From: Bacteroidales bacterium
GTDB taxonomy: Bacteria > Bacteroidota > Bacteroidia > Bacteroidales > SM23-62
Assembly: GCA_016783865.1 (NCBI GenBank)
Contig: JADHVS010000017.1
Location: 1-39,752, forward strand
Reading direction: 5' to 3'
DNA: 39,752 nt
Translations under genes and position numbers: made by a program
Part shown: positions 1 to 8,303 of the stretch, in pieces
Layout of the letters: each line of letters starts with the position of its first letter
How positions within the stretch are numbered: position 1 is the stretch's first letter
Notes under the pieces: model-generated
Databases searched by the model: none
Seen by the model: only the letters and a program-made list of their open reading frames with translations
Told to the model about the DNA's origin: nothing

Positions 1-313
1 ACGGGGCGCTAAACGGAGTTCCGCACTAAGGGCGAAGGCTGCCGAGCTTGCTCGAGCAGACTGTAAAGCCCGCAAGGGCGGAACCAAATTGCGTTTAGCA
101 TGTTGTTCGGGCACGTTTTGATTCGATATCCAGCTAAAGCTAATTATTTCAATAAAGTTACGAAGCAATTTGGTTTAGCGCCCCGTTCAGGCACATTTCT
201 TTTGGATGCAGTGAAACGAAGTTTCGCAGACAAAAGTTCAGCTTTAGCTGAATGTGCCTGAACCGGTTCGGTATAAAAGCCGTTTTAATGGCTTTTATAC
301 AATGTTGTAGCCT
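1..313. repeat. cluster of imperfect palindromes (attC-like / cassette-boundary repeats)
   Basis: No gene is visible here; the stretch is made of nested inverted repeats. Positions 1-14 (ACGGGGCGCTAAAC) are the exact reverse complement of 173-186. GTTCAGGCACAT near 186-197 pairs with ATGTGCCTGAAC near 250-261. GTATAAAAGCC (271-281) pairs perfectly with GGCTTTTATAC (290-300), followed by AATGTTGTAGC. The strings GTTTAGC...GTTCGGGCAC (about 92-116) and GTTTAGC...GTTCAGGCAC (about 173-195) form a direct repeat, suggesting several tandem units. CGAAGCAATTTG at 161-172 recurs exactly inside the palindrome at 8304-8440. The left edge is cut by the window. The function is inferred only; the fold resembles integron attC sites, but the strict GTTRRRY core is not present. 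Confidence 0.6.
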
Positions 314-464
314 GTTATTCATTCATATTATTGAAAAAATCATTGCAAATAAATGAATATAACTTAAATTCACGGCTCATGTTGTGATGTGAGACTCCGG
401 ATCGCATCCGACGACCGTAATTGTCACGAAAAATACAAAACAATAAATTTTAAGGAGATACACA
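314..464 (+). promoter_or_regulatory. AT-rich leader of the xylo-oligosaccharide operon with a strong Shine-Dalgarno
   Basis: This AT-rich gene-free stretch precedes the GH3 start. AAGGAGA at 452-458 lies 6 nt before ATG 465, which decides the start. Strong Shine-Dalgarno sequences are unusual for Bacteroidota genes. A small palindrome, CGGAT-CGC-ATCCG (398-410), could be an operator, but this is weak. TTGAAA at about 332-337 could be a -35 element; no convincing -10 was identified. Confidence 0.45.
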
Positions 465-2300
465 ATGTCAAAAGAAAGAGATGATTTTGTTGCAGCGAAA
501 ATCGCGAAAATGAGCCTGCTGGAGAAATGCGGCCAGCTACTCACATTTACATGGCGTGGAGCCATTCTGACACCCTCTGGGATCGAACAGGTTACCAAAC
601 TACACGCAGGCGGCCTCTGTCTTGAACCGTACGCATTGGAAACATGTAAAAATCTATATTGGGGACGTTCACAGATCGATCCCAACTTCAAGGAGCCGGA
701 TGATTATTTCGACATCGCACATACCTATTTCGACTCCCGTGCCTTCGGCGTGAGCGTGACGCCTGAAGAGCTGACTGAAGCGCTCAACAAACTTCAGGAA
801 ATCGCGATGAACCGGGATTCGGGAATTCCGCTTCACATTACGATTGATATGGAAGGCGATTTTAAGAACGACTATTCCGCCGGCCGTGTTCTGCAGTTTC
901 CTCCTCCAATGGGTATCACAGCAATTGGCGATGTGGATCTCGCCTATAAAATTGCAAATCTGATGGGCCGTCAAATGGCTTCTATGGGTGTAACCCAGTT
1001 TTATCATCCGGTCTGCGATGTGAACATTAATCCTTTGAATCCTGAGATTGGTGTTCGTTCATTTGGTGATGATCCTGATGTTTGTGCAAGATTCATCGAT
1101 GCAACTGTTCGTGGTTATGAGGATGCAGGCATCACAGCAACCATCAAGCACTTTGCAGGTCGTGGTGATTCTGCGACTGATGCCCATGATGTACTCGATG
1201 TTTGCCGTGGTGATCGCAAACGGATGCAGGATGTGGAGTTAAAAGCTTTCCAGGCGGGTGTGGACGCAGGTGCATCGGCACTTATGACAGCACATACCAT
1301 TTTCCCGGCCTATGATGAAGAATATCCGGCTACCCTTTCGAAAAAGATCCTCACTGATCTTCTGAGAGGCGAAATGGGATTTGATGGTATAATTGTTTCC
1401 GATGCGATCGGTATGGCCGCGATCCTGAAAAAATGGCCACTTCCGCAAGCATGCGCTATGGCGATTAAAGCCGGTGTGGACACCATTCTGCTTAAGGCGG
1501 ACGATGAATCCCGTACACAGTGCTTATTTGGTATTAAACAGGCTGTTGAAAACGGCGAGCTTTCTGAAGAACATGTGGACGATGCAGTACGTCGTTTGCT
1601 CAACAGAAAGTATGACCAGGGTCTATTTGAAAAAGCAGGTAAAATGGATCCGAAGGAAACCACAGCCATTGTTAGAAGTAAAGAAAACATCGACTTCTCA
1701 AGGGAAGTAGCTCACAAAGCATTGCTGGTTGTTCGCGATGACAAAAAACTGCTACCATTAAGAAAAGACAAGAAAATCCTTGTGATTGAGCAAACCATCC
1801 CATACGAGTTTCTTGGAAAGGATCTTTACAGTCATGCCCATATGTTCTGTGAACAGATGACAAAACATTCTACCAATCTGATTCTGGATGATACTGGTTT
1901 TTATGCCGAAGAAGATGAAGTCGAAGAAGCTTTGAATCTGGCTAAAGAAGCAGATCTGGTTGTTATGACCAACTACTATGCGCGTATTGAAAAGAGAGGT
2001 AATAACACACACCTTGTCAAAGCGTTGAAAGCCGCCGGTCATGATGTAGTTGTCGTTACTAACTTCCCATATCGTAAGGGCACGACCACAGCAGCCGATG
2101 CCGTGGTTTGTAATTTCTCCGGCACTCCAGATTCGATCAGGGTTTCTGCGGATCTGCTGTTCGGTACGGTTAAACCCCATCCGACGACAAAGATGCCTAT
2201 TGATTTGAGCGCTGAAAAAGATCTTCCTGAAGAGCCTGATGCTGCACCAAAAAAGGCAAAAGAGAAGAAAAAAGTCAATGTATGGCAAGGAAAATGCTAA
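465..2300 (+). CDS. glycoside hydrolase family 3 beta-glycosidase, cytoplasmic
   Basis: This 611-residue protein is a GH3 enzyme that would remove non-reducing terminal beta-linked glucose or xylose from oligosaccharides. The (alpha/beta)8 domain occupies roughly residues 1-390. The substrate-binding segment KHFAGRGD begins at K228 and the nucleophile is D313 in IIVSDAIGM. A second alpha/beta sandwich follows from about 400 to 590, and the tail is lysine-rich (EPDAAPKKAKEKKK). The motif departs from the more usual KHFPGHGD. No signal peptide is present, so it probably acts in the cytoplasm on imported oligosaccharides. It is first in a plus-strand run with GH116, a sugar kinase and GH10. Substrate specificity (xylosidase, glucosidase or N-acetylglucosaminidase) cannot be read from the sequence; the GH10 partner favours xylo-oligosaccharides. 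Confidence 0.9.
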   Translation: MSKERDDFVAAKIAKMSLLEKCGQLLTFTWRGAILTPSGIEQVTKLHAGGLCLEPYALETCKNLYWGRSQIDPNFKEPDDYFDIAHTYFDSRAFGVSVTPEELTEALNKLQEIAMNRDSGIPLHITIDMEGDFKNDYSAGRVLQFPPPMGITAIGDVDLAYKIANLMGRQMASMGVTQFYHPVCDVNINPLNPEIGVRSFGDDPDVCARFIDATVRGYEDAGITATIKHFAGRGDSATDAHDVLDVCRGDRKRMQDVELKAFQAGVDAGASALMTAHTIFPAYDEEYPATLSKKILTDLLRGEMGFDGIIVSDAIGMAAILKKWPLPQACAMAIKAGVDTILLKADDESRTQCLFGIKQAVENGELSEEHVDDAVRRLLNRKYDQGLFEKAGKMDPKETTAIVRSKENIDFSREVAHKALLVVRDDKKLLPLRKDKKILVIEQTIPYEFLGKDLYSHAHMFCEQMTKHSTNLILDDTGFYAEEDEVEEALNLAKEADLVVMTNYYARIEKRGNNTHLVKALKAAGHDVVVVTNFPYRKGTTTAADAVVCNFSGTPDSIRVSADLLFGTVKPHPTTKMPIDLSAEKDLPEEPDAAPKKAKEKKKVNVWQGKC

Positions 2301-2341
2301 TATAGCCACCTTATCATACAATATGAATTAACAAATATTCT

Positions 2342-2380
2342 GAGCGTCAGCTATGGTTTTGATTTTTCTTACTGGCGCTC
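2342..2380 (+). other. stem-loop between GH3 and GH116
   Basis: GAGCGTCAG (2342-2350) pairs with CTGGCGCTC (2372-2380) with one wobble, enclosing a T-rich loop. It lies in the 146-nt gap between the two genes and is followed by ATTTTAATT. It could be an attenuator, a processing site or a weak terminator that tunes expression of the downstream genes. No function is demonstrated. Confidence 0.4.
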
Positions 2381-2446
2381 GGATTTTAATTAGAATGCTG
2401 GAACCGATTGGAACCAGCCTTGTCAAAATCAATAAGCGAAAAAAAA

Positions 2447-4993
2447 ATGTCTAAATCCAATCCATTTGATATTCACGATGTCTATACCATATCAGGACCT
2501 CAAATAACCGAAATTTACGAAAAAAACAAAATGGTGGTGCATTTTCAGGGCATGTCCAAATGTTTGCAGTTTCCGCATACCGTAGCTCTGCAAGGAGCGC
2601 CGACCTGTTCAATCGGAATTTCCCCTTACGGTCTATATAATCGACTGAACGACGCCGGTCGTCTTATCATGCTGAATCAGAAAGCGGTTCAGTTTGGCTC
2701 AGCGCCATATATTCGTATTGACGATACCTGCACTATGCTAACGCAGAAACTTCCAGGTGAAACTGAACTTCCTGATGATATTCCAGCGTTAAAAAACTAC
2801 TACCCTGAGCCCATCGCTGAAGAAAATATTGAAATGACCATCGCGACGCCGTCTTTGGAAATAGCATATAAACTGGACGAAGTAAAAGTTGTTAGAAGAT
2901 TGATTTCGCCCTTACTCTCCGGTGGAGAACAGACACTAATGCCACTCGGTGTTGAGGAATTCGTGGTGGAAAACACAACCAATGAAGTACAGGAAATCTC
3001 ACTCGTAGTGCCAAGGCCATCCCTGGTCAATCTTCAGGAAAAAGAACTTAAACCCACTGATCAGGACAGCGTTTTTGTATGTTCTGCAGCGGTCAACGGA
3101 CAGAAGCAAGAAGAGTTCCAGTTGGAAGGTATTCGGGGCGTAATTATGGGAAGTACTGATACTCAAAACAGAATGGCTATTGCAGTCGCAGATGTTCCCG
3201 GTGTTGCAGTGGATACGCAACCCTATTTCTGTCTCAATAAATACTCAGGTGATCTTCTTTTAATTGAAGATGGCAGCTTTTATGAAAAACGGGAACCAGT
3301 TATTCGAAGCGATTATGGAGCGGCTATTAGTTTGACTTTTACTTTGAAACCGAATGAATCCAAGACTGTTCCAGTAGCTGTGGTTCTTGACTTTCCAGTG
3401 CAGGATTATATTGACGGAACAACATTCGAGCGAAAATACGTCAAAAACTTTGCAAACGCGGAAACACGTACTCTGGATCTGGTAAAGACTGCTCTGGAAA
3501 GTTACCCGCAATGGTGGGATCGTACATTAACAATCCAGGAACGGATCTTTGATTTAATTTCCTCCAGTCCTTCTTATCAGAATGACAGTGAAGGAGCGTT
3601 ACGTCTCACAAGGCTGATGCTGAATGAACTCCATTTTCCGCTGTCCAACTCCTGTGTCTGGATCGATGATGAAAACGGCGAGCGAGCCCGTTTTCTGGAA
3701 TGTTTTGATTACGCTTACATCGATCCTTCCGATGTGGATTGGTATTCAATGGTACTGTTAATGCTTTTCCCAAAAGTGGAAAAAGATCTATGTCAGGCAT
3801 TTATTAATTCAATTCAGGCCGTGGATCCTACGCCACGCTGGTATCACTATCATGCATCATTTGTTGAAGCCCGCATGCATTTTGAAGAAAATCCTGAAGA
3901 ATATGAGGATACCTCTCTTACACAAATCCGTGATGATTTTAAAACCAAGGGGAGCGTAGCCCACGATGTCGGCGCTATGCCAAAAGGACATCCACTGCGA
4001 AACGTCAGTGATTATGCCTGGTACAATAATAATTACTGGGTTGATTTATATCCCAAACTAATGATGCGTGTATTGCGTAATGTAAAATTTACTGGTGATA
4101 TGGAATTTCTTAAGTCGAATTGGGGAACTCTTAAGTTCGGCCTGGAATCTCTGCTGAAACTCGATTTTGATGACGACGGAATTCCTGAAGGCCATCCGGA
4201 CGATGTAAAGAACACCTTTGATAACCTGGTTCTTTTCGGAGCAGATGCTTATGATGCAACGCAATTCCTGGGTGGCTGCCAGGCGCTGATCAAAATGGCG
4301 CAAATGCTCGGCGAAAAGGAAGATGAGGAACATATCCAGAAAGTGTATGACAAGGCCTGGAGCAGTTTTGAGCAATTGTGGCGGGAAGATCAGAACAAGA
4401 AGGGTGAAAAACTGGAGTATTATGTTACCTGCTTTGATCCTGAATCCGGAAATACAAATACGGATGTTTGGACCAATCAGCTTGACGCTTTGTGGTACTT
4501 AACCGCCATCGGAGAAACTCCCTCAATTCCGGAAGAACGTGTTAAAAAGATTCTCAAAACCATTTATAACACAAATCGTGCATTCATGGGCTGGGCTATG
4601 TGTAAAACGAAGGATGGTGAAGCTGTTGAATCGGAACAAGGACAGGATGTCTATACCACTTCCAATTATGTCTTCGCCCAGTTATTAGACTATTATGGTA
4701 TGGTTGAGGAAAGTAAAGAGGTTTACAAACATATGGATCGTGTGGTTTTCGATTACGCAAATACTATGACGACTCCAGACAACCTTCGGGCAGAGCTGGA
4801 ACTAGAAGCCGGTGAAACAGAAGCCGGTCCACATTACATTGTTGCAGCATATCCCAGACCCGGCGCTGTCTGGACCCATCTGGTGATGAATCACATCAAG
4901 GATTTACAGGCTAAAAATAAGACCAAAACTATTGAACCAAAAGACTTGATGCCTTTCTATCCCTGGTTGCTGAGTGGTCCGGAAGATGATTAA
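2447..4993 (+). CDS. GH116 family beta-glucosidase/beta-xylosidase (GBA2-like, DUF608)
   Basis: This 848-residue protein matches the GH116 layout: an N-terminal beta-sandwich (about 1-340) and a C-terminal (alpha/alpha)6 barrel. The segment FLECFDYAYIDPSDVDWYSM contains E418, in the place of the family nucleophile (Y-L-E-G...YDVHFYAS in human GBA2). The segment NTFDNLVLFGADAYD (Asp at 592) matches the D-x-x-Y-D...G-x-S-A-Y stretch that carries the acid/base. Known members hydrolyse beta-glucosides or beta-xylosides. ATG 2447 is chosen; an upstream TTG at 2408 in the same frame has no supporting leader. No signal peptide is seen, so it is probably cytoplasmic like its neighbours. The GH3-GH116-kinase-GH10 combination suggests it trims xylo- or gluco-oligosaccharides. 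Confidence 0.85.
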   Translation: MSKSNPFDIHDVYTISGPQITEIYEKNKMVVHFQGMSKCLQFPHTVALQGAPTCSIGISPYGLYNRLNDAGRLIMLNQKAVQFGSAPYIRIDDTCTMLTQKLPGETELPDDIPALKNYYPEPIAEENIEMTIATPSLEIAYKLDEVKVVRRLISPLLSGGEQTLMPLGVEEFVVENTTNEVQEISLVVPRPSLVNLQEKELKPTDQDSVFVCSAAVNGQKQEEFQLEGIRGVIMGSTDTQNRMAIAVADVPGVAVDTQPYFCLNKYSGDLLLIEDGSFYEKREPVIRSDYGAAISLTFTLKPNESKTVPVAVVLDFPVQDYIDGTTFERKYVKNFANAETRTLDLVKTALESYPQWWDRTLTIQERIFDLISSSPSYQNDSEGALRLTRLMLNELHFPLSNSCVWIDDENGERARFLECFDYAYIDPSDVDWYSMVLLMLFPKVEKDLCQAFINSIQAVDPTPRWYHYHASFVEARMHFEENPEEYEDTSLTQIRDDFKTKGSVAHDVGAMPKGHPLRNVSDYAWYNNNYWVDLYPKLMMRVLRNVKFTGDMEFLKSNWGTLKFGLESLLKLDFDDDGIPEGHPDDVKNTFDNLVLFGADAYDATQFLGGCQALIKMAQMLGEKEDEEHIQKVYDKAWSSFEQLWREDQNKKGEKLEYYVTCFDPESGNTNTDVWTNQLDALWYLTAIGETPSIPEERVKKILKTIYNTNRAFMGWAMCKTKDGEAVESEQGQDVYTTSNYVFAQLLDYYGMVEESKEVYKHMDRVVFDYANTMTTPDNLRAELELEAGETEAGPHYIVAAYPRPGAVWTHLVMNHIKDLQAKNKTKTIEPKDLMPFYPWLLSGPEDD

Positions 4994-5058
4994 TAGACCT
5001 GCATGAAGGATAAGGAATCATACACTTCAAGACACAATCAAAAAAGGAACCAATTAAT

Positions 5059-5964
5059 ATGACCATTAATATGAGCAATAAATATGACATCGTATTTGTA
5101 GGGCACATGTGCTATGACGAGATTATTCCATTTGTTGGAAAACCGCATGTCGCTCCCGGAAGTGCCGTTTTATGCGGAGCCATGGTTGCCGCGAGAGTAG
5201 GCAAGAAGGTTGCCGCTGTTGTGAAGATGGCCGAGAAAGACAAGTCCATCCTCCAGCCGATGAAAGATATCGGCATCGATACCTATCTCATTCCGAGCGA
5301 AGAGACTTCGTACAACAGGGTGGTGCACGAGTCCGAAAACGTCGATGAACGTACAATGACTCTAATCAAATCTGCCGGGTTGATATCAATCAATGATGTT
5401 CCGGCTCTGGACACGACGTGTGTCCACCTGGCAGGGATATCGGATACCGAATTCGACATGGCGCTCATGAAGGGTTTGAAGTCCAGAAACTACGCAAGCC
5501 TGTCGGTCGACATGCAGAGTTTCGTCCGCCATATCAATCCAGTGAGTCACAACCACGAGTTCAGTGACGTCGCCGATAAAAAAGAGATCGCAGCAATGAT
5601 GGATAAGCTGAAGCTGGACGTCGTGGAAGCCCGCCTTCTGACCGGCACGGATGATCTGGAAAAGGCGGCAATCATAATCGAATCATGGGGCTGTCCCGAG
5701 ATTCTGATTACACAATCAGAAGGCGTGCTGGCTCGGGTAAACGGGAAAACGTACTATGAGAAATTCTCCAACAGCAATATCTCAGGTAGAACCGGTCGAG
5801 GTGATACAACCTTCGCTGCATACGTCTCGCACAGATTGGATCACGAAGTTGCAGAGTCATTGAAGTTTGCAGCTGCTCTGGTATCAATCAAAATGGAAAC
5901 CCCCGGCCCATTTAATGGGACTCTGGAAGATGTTTACAAACGATTGAAGGAAAAACATTCATGA
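5059..5964 (+). CDS. PfkB-family carbohydrate kinase
   Basis: This 301-residue ribokinase/PfkB-type kinase would phosphorylate a sugar or nucleoside released by the neighbouring glycosidases. The N-terminal strand is DIVFVGHMCYDEIIPFVGK. The C-terminal signature is GRTGRGDTTFAAYVSHRL, with D249 as the expected catalytic base and the preceding glycines as anion hole. The more usual GAGD is here GRGD. A Shine-Dalgarno-like AAAAAGGAA lies at 5041-5049, before ATG 5059; ATG 5071 (MSNKYDIV) is an alternative start. The stop overlaps the GH10 start (ATGA at 5961-5964), indicating translational coupling. The substrate is not evident from the sequence; a xylulose kinase would normally be FGGY-type, so the kinase may act on another sugar. 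Confidence 0.8.
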   Translation: MTINMSNKYDIVFVGHMCYDEIIPFVGKPHVAPGSAVLCGAMVAARVGKKVAAVVKMAEKDKSILQPMKDIGIDTYLIPSEETSYNRVVHESENVDERTMTLIKSAGLISINDVPALDTTCVHLAGISDTEFDMALMKGLKSRNYASLSVDMQSFVRHINPVSHNHEFSDVADKKEIAAMMDKLKLDVVEARLLTGTDDLEKAAIIIESWGCPEILITQSEGVLARVNGKTYYEKFSNSNISGRTGRGDTTFAAYVSHRLDHEVAESLKFAAALVSIKMETPGPFNGTLEDVYKRLKEKHS

Positions 5965-7067
5965 AACAATCCGATCAAATAGTTCCACCGGTCAACGCCA
6001 GTAATACAGGTCAGCCTGTATTGAAAGATGTCTTTCAAAATTACTTTTATATCGGTGCAGCACTCAGCGTCGATCAGATCTGCGGTAAGGAACCCGAAGC
6101 CATGGACCTTGTTGCTAGCCAATTCAATAGTATCACGCCGGAAAACATCCTGAAATGGGAGGAAGTTCATCCGGAACCGGATCGGTACAATTTTGACGCG
6201 GCGGACCGTTATGTCGCCTTCGGCGAAAAGCATAATATTCACATCACCGGCCACACTTTAGTCTGGTTTCATCAAACACCGGATTGGGTGTTTCAGGATC
6301 AGTCGGGCAATCCCCTAAGCCGCGAGGCCCTCCTCGAACGAATGAAAGAGCACATTTTCACCGTGATGGGCCGATACCGGGGTCGCATCCACGGCTGGGA
6401 CGTTGTCAACGAAGCTATCATGAAGGATGGTTCTTTCAGGAAATGCAAATGGTTGGAAATTATCGGCGAAGACTATGTACAAAAGGCGTTTGAATTTGCA
6501 CACGAGGCCGATCCGGATGCTGAACTCTATTACAATGAGTATGATTTTGAGTTCGGCCCCAAAACCGATGGGGTCATACGACTCATCCGGAATCTGCAGT
6601 CCAATGGTGTTCGGGTGGACGGTGTCGGCATCCAGGGGCACTGGTTTCTGGACTATCCGAAAATGGATTTACTTGAAGCTTACGTCAAGGACTTAAGCAG
6701 CTTGGGTGTAAAACTGATGATTACAGAGCTGGATGTTGGTGTTCTTCCATTTTATCCGGTTGATTCTACTGTTGTTCCCCTTTCCTCTTTTGACGCTGAA
6801 ACACAAAAAAAGTATAATCCCTATGCTGAAAGGCTGCCGGAGGTTGTTGAGGAAGGTTTGGCAAAACGCTATGCTGAATTATTTTCGTTTTTCAGGAAAC
6901 ATCGGGATCTATTCGGACGAATCACATTCTGGGCTGTGCATGATGGTCAATCCTGGCGCAATTACTGGCCTATCACCGGCCGGTCTGATTATCCTATGCT
7001 GTTCGACCGGCACTGCCAGCCAAAGCCTGCGTTCGATGCCGTTGTCCAGACAGTGCAAGGGGATTAA
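5961..7067 (+). CDS. GH10 endo-beta-1,4-xylanase, apparently intracellular
   Basis: This 368-residue single-domain GH10 enzyme has the expected length for a bare catalytic module. The acid/base is E151 in WDVVNEAIM and the nucleophile E256 in LMITELDVGV. Conserved features are NSITPENILKWEEVHPE, GHTLVWFHQTPDWV and the C-terminal ITFWAVHDGQSW. There is no signal peptide, carbohydrate-binding module or sorting domain, which fits intracellular GH10 enzymes acting on short xylo-oligosaccharides rather than polymeric xylan. It is coupled to the kinase by a 4-nt overlap and has GAAGGA about 9 nt upstream. It is the last gene of the operon; repeats and the RAYT remnant follow immediately. Confidence 0.92.
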   Translation: MKQSDQIVPPVNASNTGQPVLKDVFQNYFYIGAALSVDQICGKEPEAMDLVASQFNSITPENILKWEEVHPEPDRYNFDAADRYVAFGEKHNIHITGHTLVWFHQTPDWVFQDQSGNPLSREALLERMKEHIFTVMGRYRGRIHGWDVVNEAIMKDGSFRKCKWLEIIGEDYVQKAFEFAHEADPDAELYYNEYDFEFGPKTDGVIRLIRNLQSNGVRVDGVGIQGHWFLDYPKMDLLEAYVKDLSSLGVKLMITELDVGVLPFYPVDSTVVPLSSFDAETQKKYNPYAERLPEVVEEGLAKRYAELFSFFRKHRDLFGRITFWAVHDGQSWRNYWPITGRSDYPMLFDRHCQPKPAFDAVVQTVQGD

Positions 7068-7078
7068 GATGCAATATA

Positions 7079-7106
7079 GTAGAGACGCGATTAATCGCGA
7101 ATTCTA
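7079..7106. repeat. REP-like palindrome next to the RAYT fragment
   Basis: The palindrome has core GCGATTAATCGC with imperfect outer arms GTAGA...TCTAC. It overlaps the 3' end of the RAYT fragment on the opposite strand, the usual place for a palindrome mobilised or maintained by a REP-associated tyrosine transposase. Confidence 0.6.
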
Positions 7107-7375
7107 CGGTTACATATTTCCAAAATCCCATGTATATGGTTTGGCATTATTACATATGATTCCAATTTCACATAATGAAAATGATTTGGAATTTCTAACC
7201 AAATTTGTTCACCAATGCATCCAGATTCGGATAATATTATTTCATTATTCCCCCAGGTACCAAAAAAACATTCCCGGCCACCCGTACATATTGTAATGTA
7301 ATATATACCGTTCCATTCATAATCCCAATTTCGCATCCTTGCCGATCTTATGCAGTATTGGTCCCGGAGACCCGA
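7091..7375 (-). pseudogene. REP-associated tyrosine transposase (RAYT, IS200-like) fragment
   Basis: The minus-strand frame is open from 7375 and reads RSARMRNWDYEWNGIYYITIC, followed later by SYVIMPNHIHGIL. The latter is the HUH motif (HIH) of Y1-type transposases of the RAYT group. The only good ATG is at 7336, giving 81 residues, whereas the recognisable N-terminal motif begins upstream of it. The frame stops just after the HUH motif, so the segment carrying the catalytic tyrosine is missing. Full RAYTs are roughly 150-200 residues or more. It is therefore broken at its C-terminus and probably its N-terminus. A half copy of a CCGG-AGGCAGG palindrome at about 7374-7396 abuts its 5' end. Confidence 0.7.
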
Positions 7376-7440
7376 CTACCGGACAGGCAGGTTTATCTCC
7401 CAATTAATTTGGTTTTAAGATTTGTTTATTTTTTTAATAG

Positions 7441-7573
7441 GCTACACGGTTCAGTAAATGATTAGTGGAGGTATTCAAGCATTTAACATTTAGGTATTCC
7501 AAGCACCTTGTAACTATAACTCCCTCTAATTTAATCATTTATTCCGCCATTAATAATTTACAGTGTTGTGGCG
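7441..7573. repeat. cassette-boundary palindrome, copy 2
   Basis: The left half GCTACACGGTTCAGTAAATG plus ATTAGTGG (7441-7468) is an imperfect inverted repeat of the right half CCATTAATAATTTACAG plus TGTTGTGGCG (about 7547-7573), with roughly 75 nt between. Both halves resemble those of the palindrome at 8304-8440 (left CAACGGTTAAGTATAA, right TTATACAATGTTGTAGCG). The element separates the GH operon and RAYT remnant from the toxin-antitoxin pair. Nothing in it appears to code for protein. Confidence 0.55.
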
Positions 7574-7581
7574 TCGTAGGT

Positions 7582-7881
7582 TTATAAAAACGTTAGTCCA
7601 ATTTTTTTCCCTAAACCCTCCTCAAATATTTTGAAAAGAGTCGAAATCTGTATGTCTATCTTGCCGTTTTCAACTCGAGAAATATAGCTTTTCTTTGTAC
7701 CTGTTTTTTTTGCTAATTCCTCTTGGGTCAAATGAGCTTCTTTTCTTGCATCTTTAATCATCTCACCAACAATAAAAGCCTTTGCTCTAGACTCAAATTC
7801 ATCTCTGTTAGGTGTTCCCAGTTTACCATATTTAATATCCAAAAGTTCATCAAATGTTTTGGCATCTTTTATTGTTTTCAT
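7582..7881 (-). CDS. HigA-like antitoxin, XRE-family helix-turn-helix
   Basis: This 99-residue protein carries an XRE/Cro helix-turn-helix in its C-terminal half: LTQEELAKKTGTKKSYISRVENG, about residues 50-73. The N-terminal extension is a plausible toxin-binding part. ATG 7881 overlaps the toxin stop (ATGA), so the pair is coupled with the toxin first, the order typical of HigBA. It is expected to neutralise the upstream RelE-fold toxin and to repress the shared promoter through the palindrome at 8231-8248. The pair lies between two copies of the boundary palindrome. The exact family label (HigA or another XRE antitoxin) is inferred from gene order and partner. Confidence 0.82.
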   Translation of the reverse strand: MKTIKDAKTFDELLDIKYGKLGTPNRDEFESRAKAFIVGEMIKDARKEAHLTQEELAKKTGTKKSYISRVENGKIDIQISTLFKIFEEGLGKKIGLTFL

Positions 7882-8222
7882 GATTTGTTCCCCTTTTTAT
7901 TAAAATATTCCTGTTTTAGTCTAGTCGCCCTTTCAATTTCTTTTTTAGGTGTCTTTTGACTCTTTTTGTGAAATCCATTAAATAGTATCACGATTCTTCC
8001 TGCATCAAAGCAGCAAAAAACTCTATAAATATCACTTCCTGCTTTAATTCTAATTTCATAAAGCCCATCGGTTCCTTCGATATGCTTAAAAAACTTCTCT
8101 GGGATTCTGTCAACAGATATAATCACTTTGAAGACATATTCGATCTTTTCTTGAACTGATGATCCAAGCGATATATAAAAGTCAATAAAGTAATTTTTAT
8201 AGAATCTTATTTCTCTAATCAT
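7878..8222 (-). CDS. RelE/HigB-like toxin (Gp49/DUF891 family)
   Basis: This 114-residue RelE/ParE-superfamily protein contains the typical run GLYEIRIKAGSDIYRVFCCFDAGRIVILFNGFHKKSQKTPKKEIERA. Here the strand pair around YEIRIK...YRVFC, GFHKKSQKTP and the basic tail match Gp49/HigB-type toxins, which are usually ribosome-dependent mRNA interferases. The start is taken as ATG 8222 rather than the TTG one codon upstream. Its stop overlaps the antitoxin ATG. A strong operator-like palindrome sits 8 nt upstream. Activity is inferred from the family. Confidence 0.82.
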   Translation of the reverse strand: MIREIRFYKNYFIDFYISLGSSVQEKIEYVFKVIISVDRIPEKFFKHIEGTDGLYEIRIKAGSDIYRVFCCFDAGRIVILFNGFHKKSQKTPKKEIERATRLKQEYFNKKGNKS

Positions 8223-8230
8223 CAAACAAA

Positions 8231-8248
8231 GTTAACAAATATGTTAAC
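8231..8248. promoter_or_regulatory. putative HigA operator
   Basis: GTTAAC-AAATAT-GTTAAC is an 18-bp inverted repeat located just before the toxin start on the minus strand. Antitoxins of the XRE type usually bind such a palindrome to autoregulate, so this is the likely operator. Confidence 0.55.
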
Positions 8249-8303
8249 AGGAATCAAGCTGCTTTGATAAATTTTTCGATAAGGATTGATTGTCAGCACC
8301 TAT

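Noticed and set aside
1758..2321. 187-residue open frame on the minus strand
   Set aside because: It lies fully antisense to the well-supported GH3 gene and shows no recognisable motif; it is a shadow of the coding strand.
2408..2446. TTG start extending GH116 by 13 residues
   Set aside because: The extra residues have no family match and ATG 2447 begins a natural N-terminus. The same reasoning rejects the TTG starts at 28672, 35616 and 8225.
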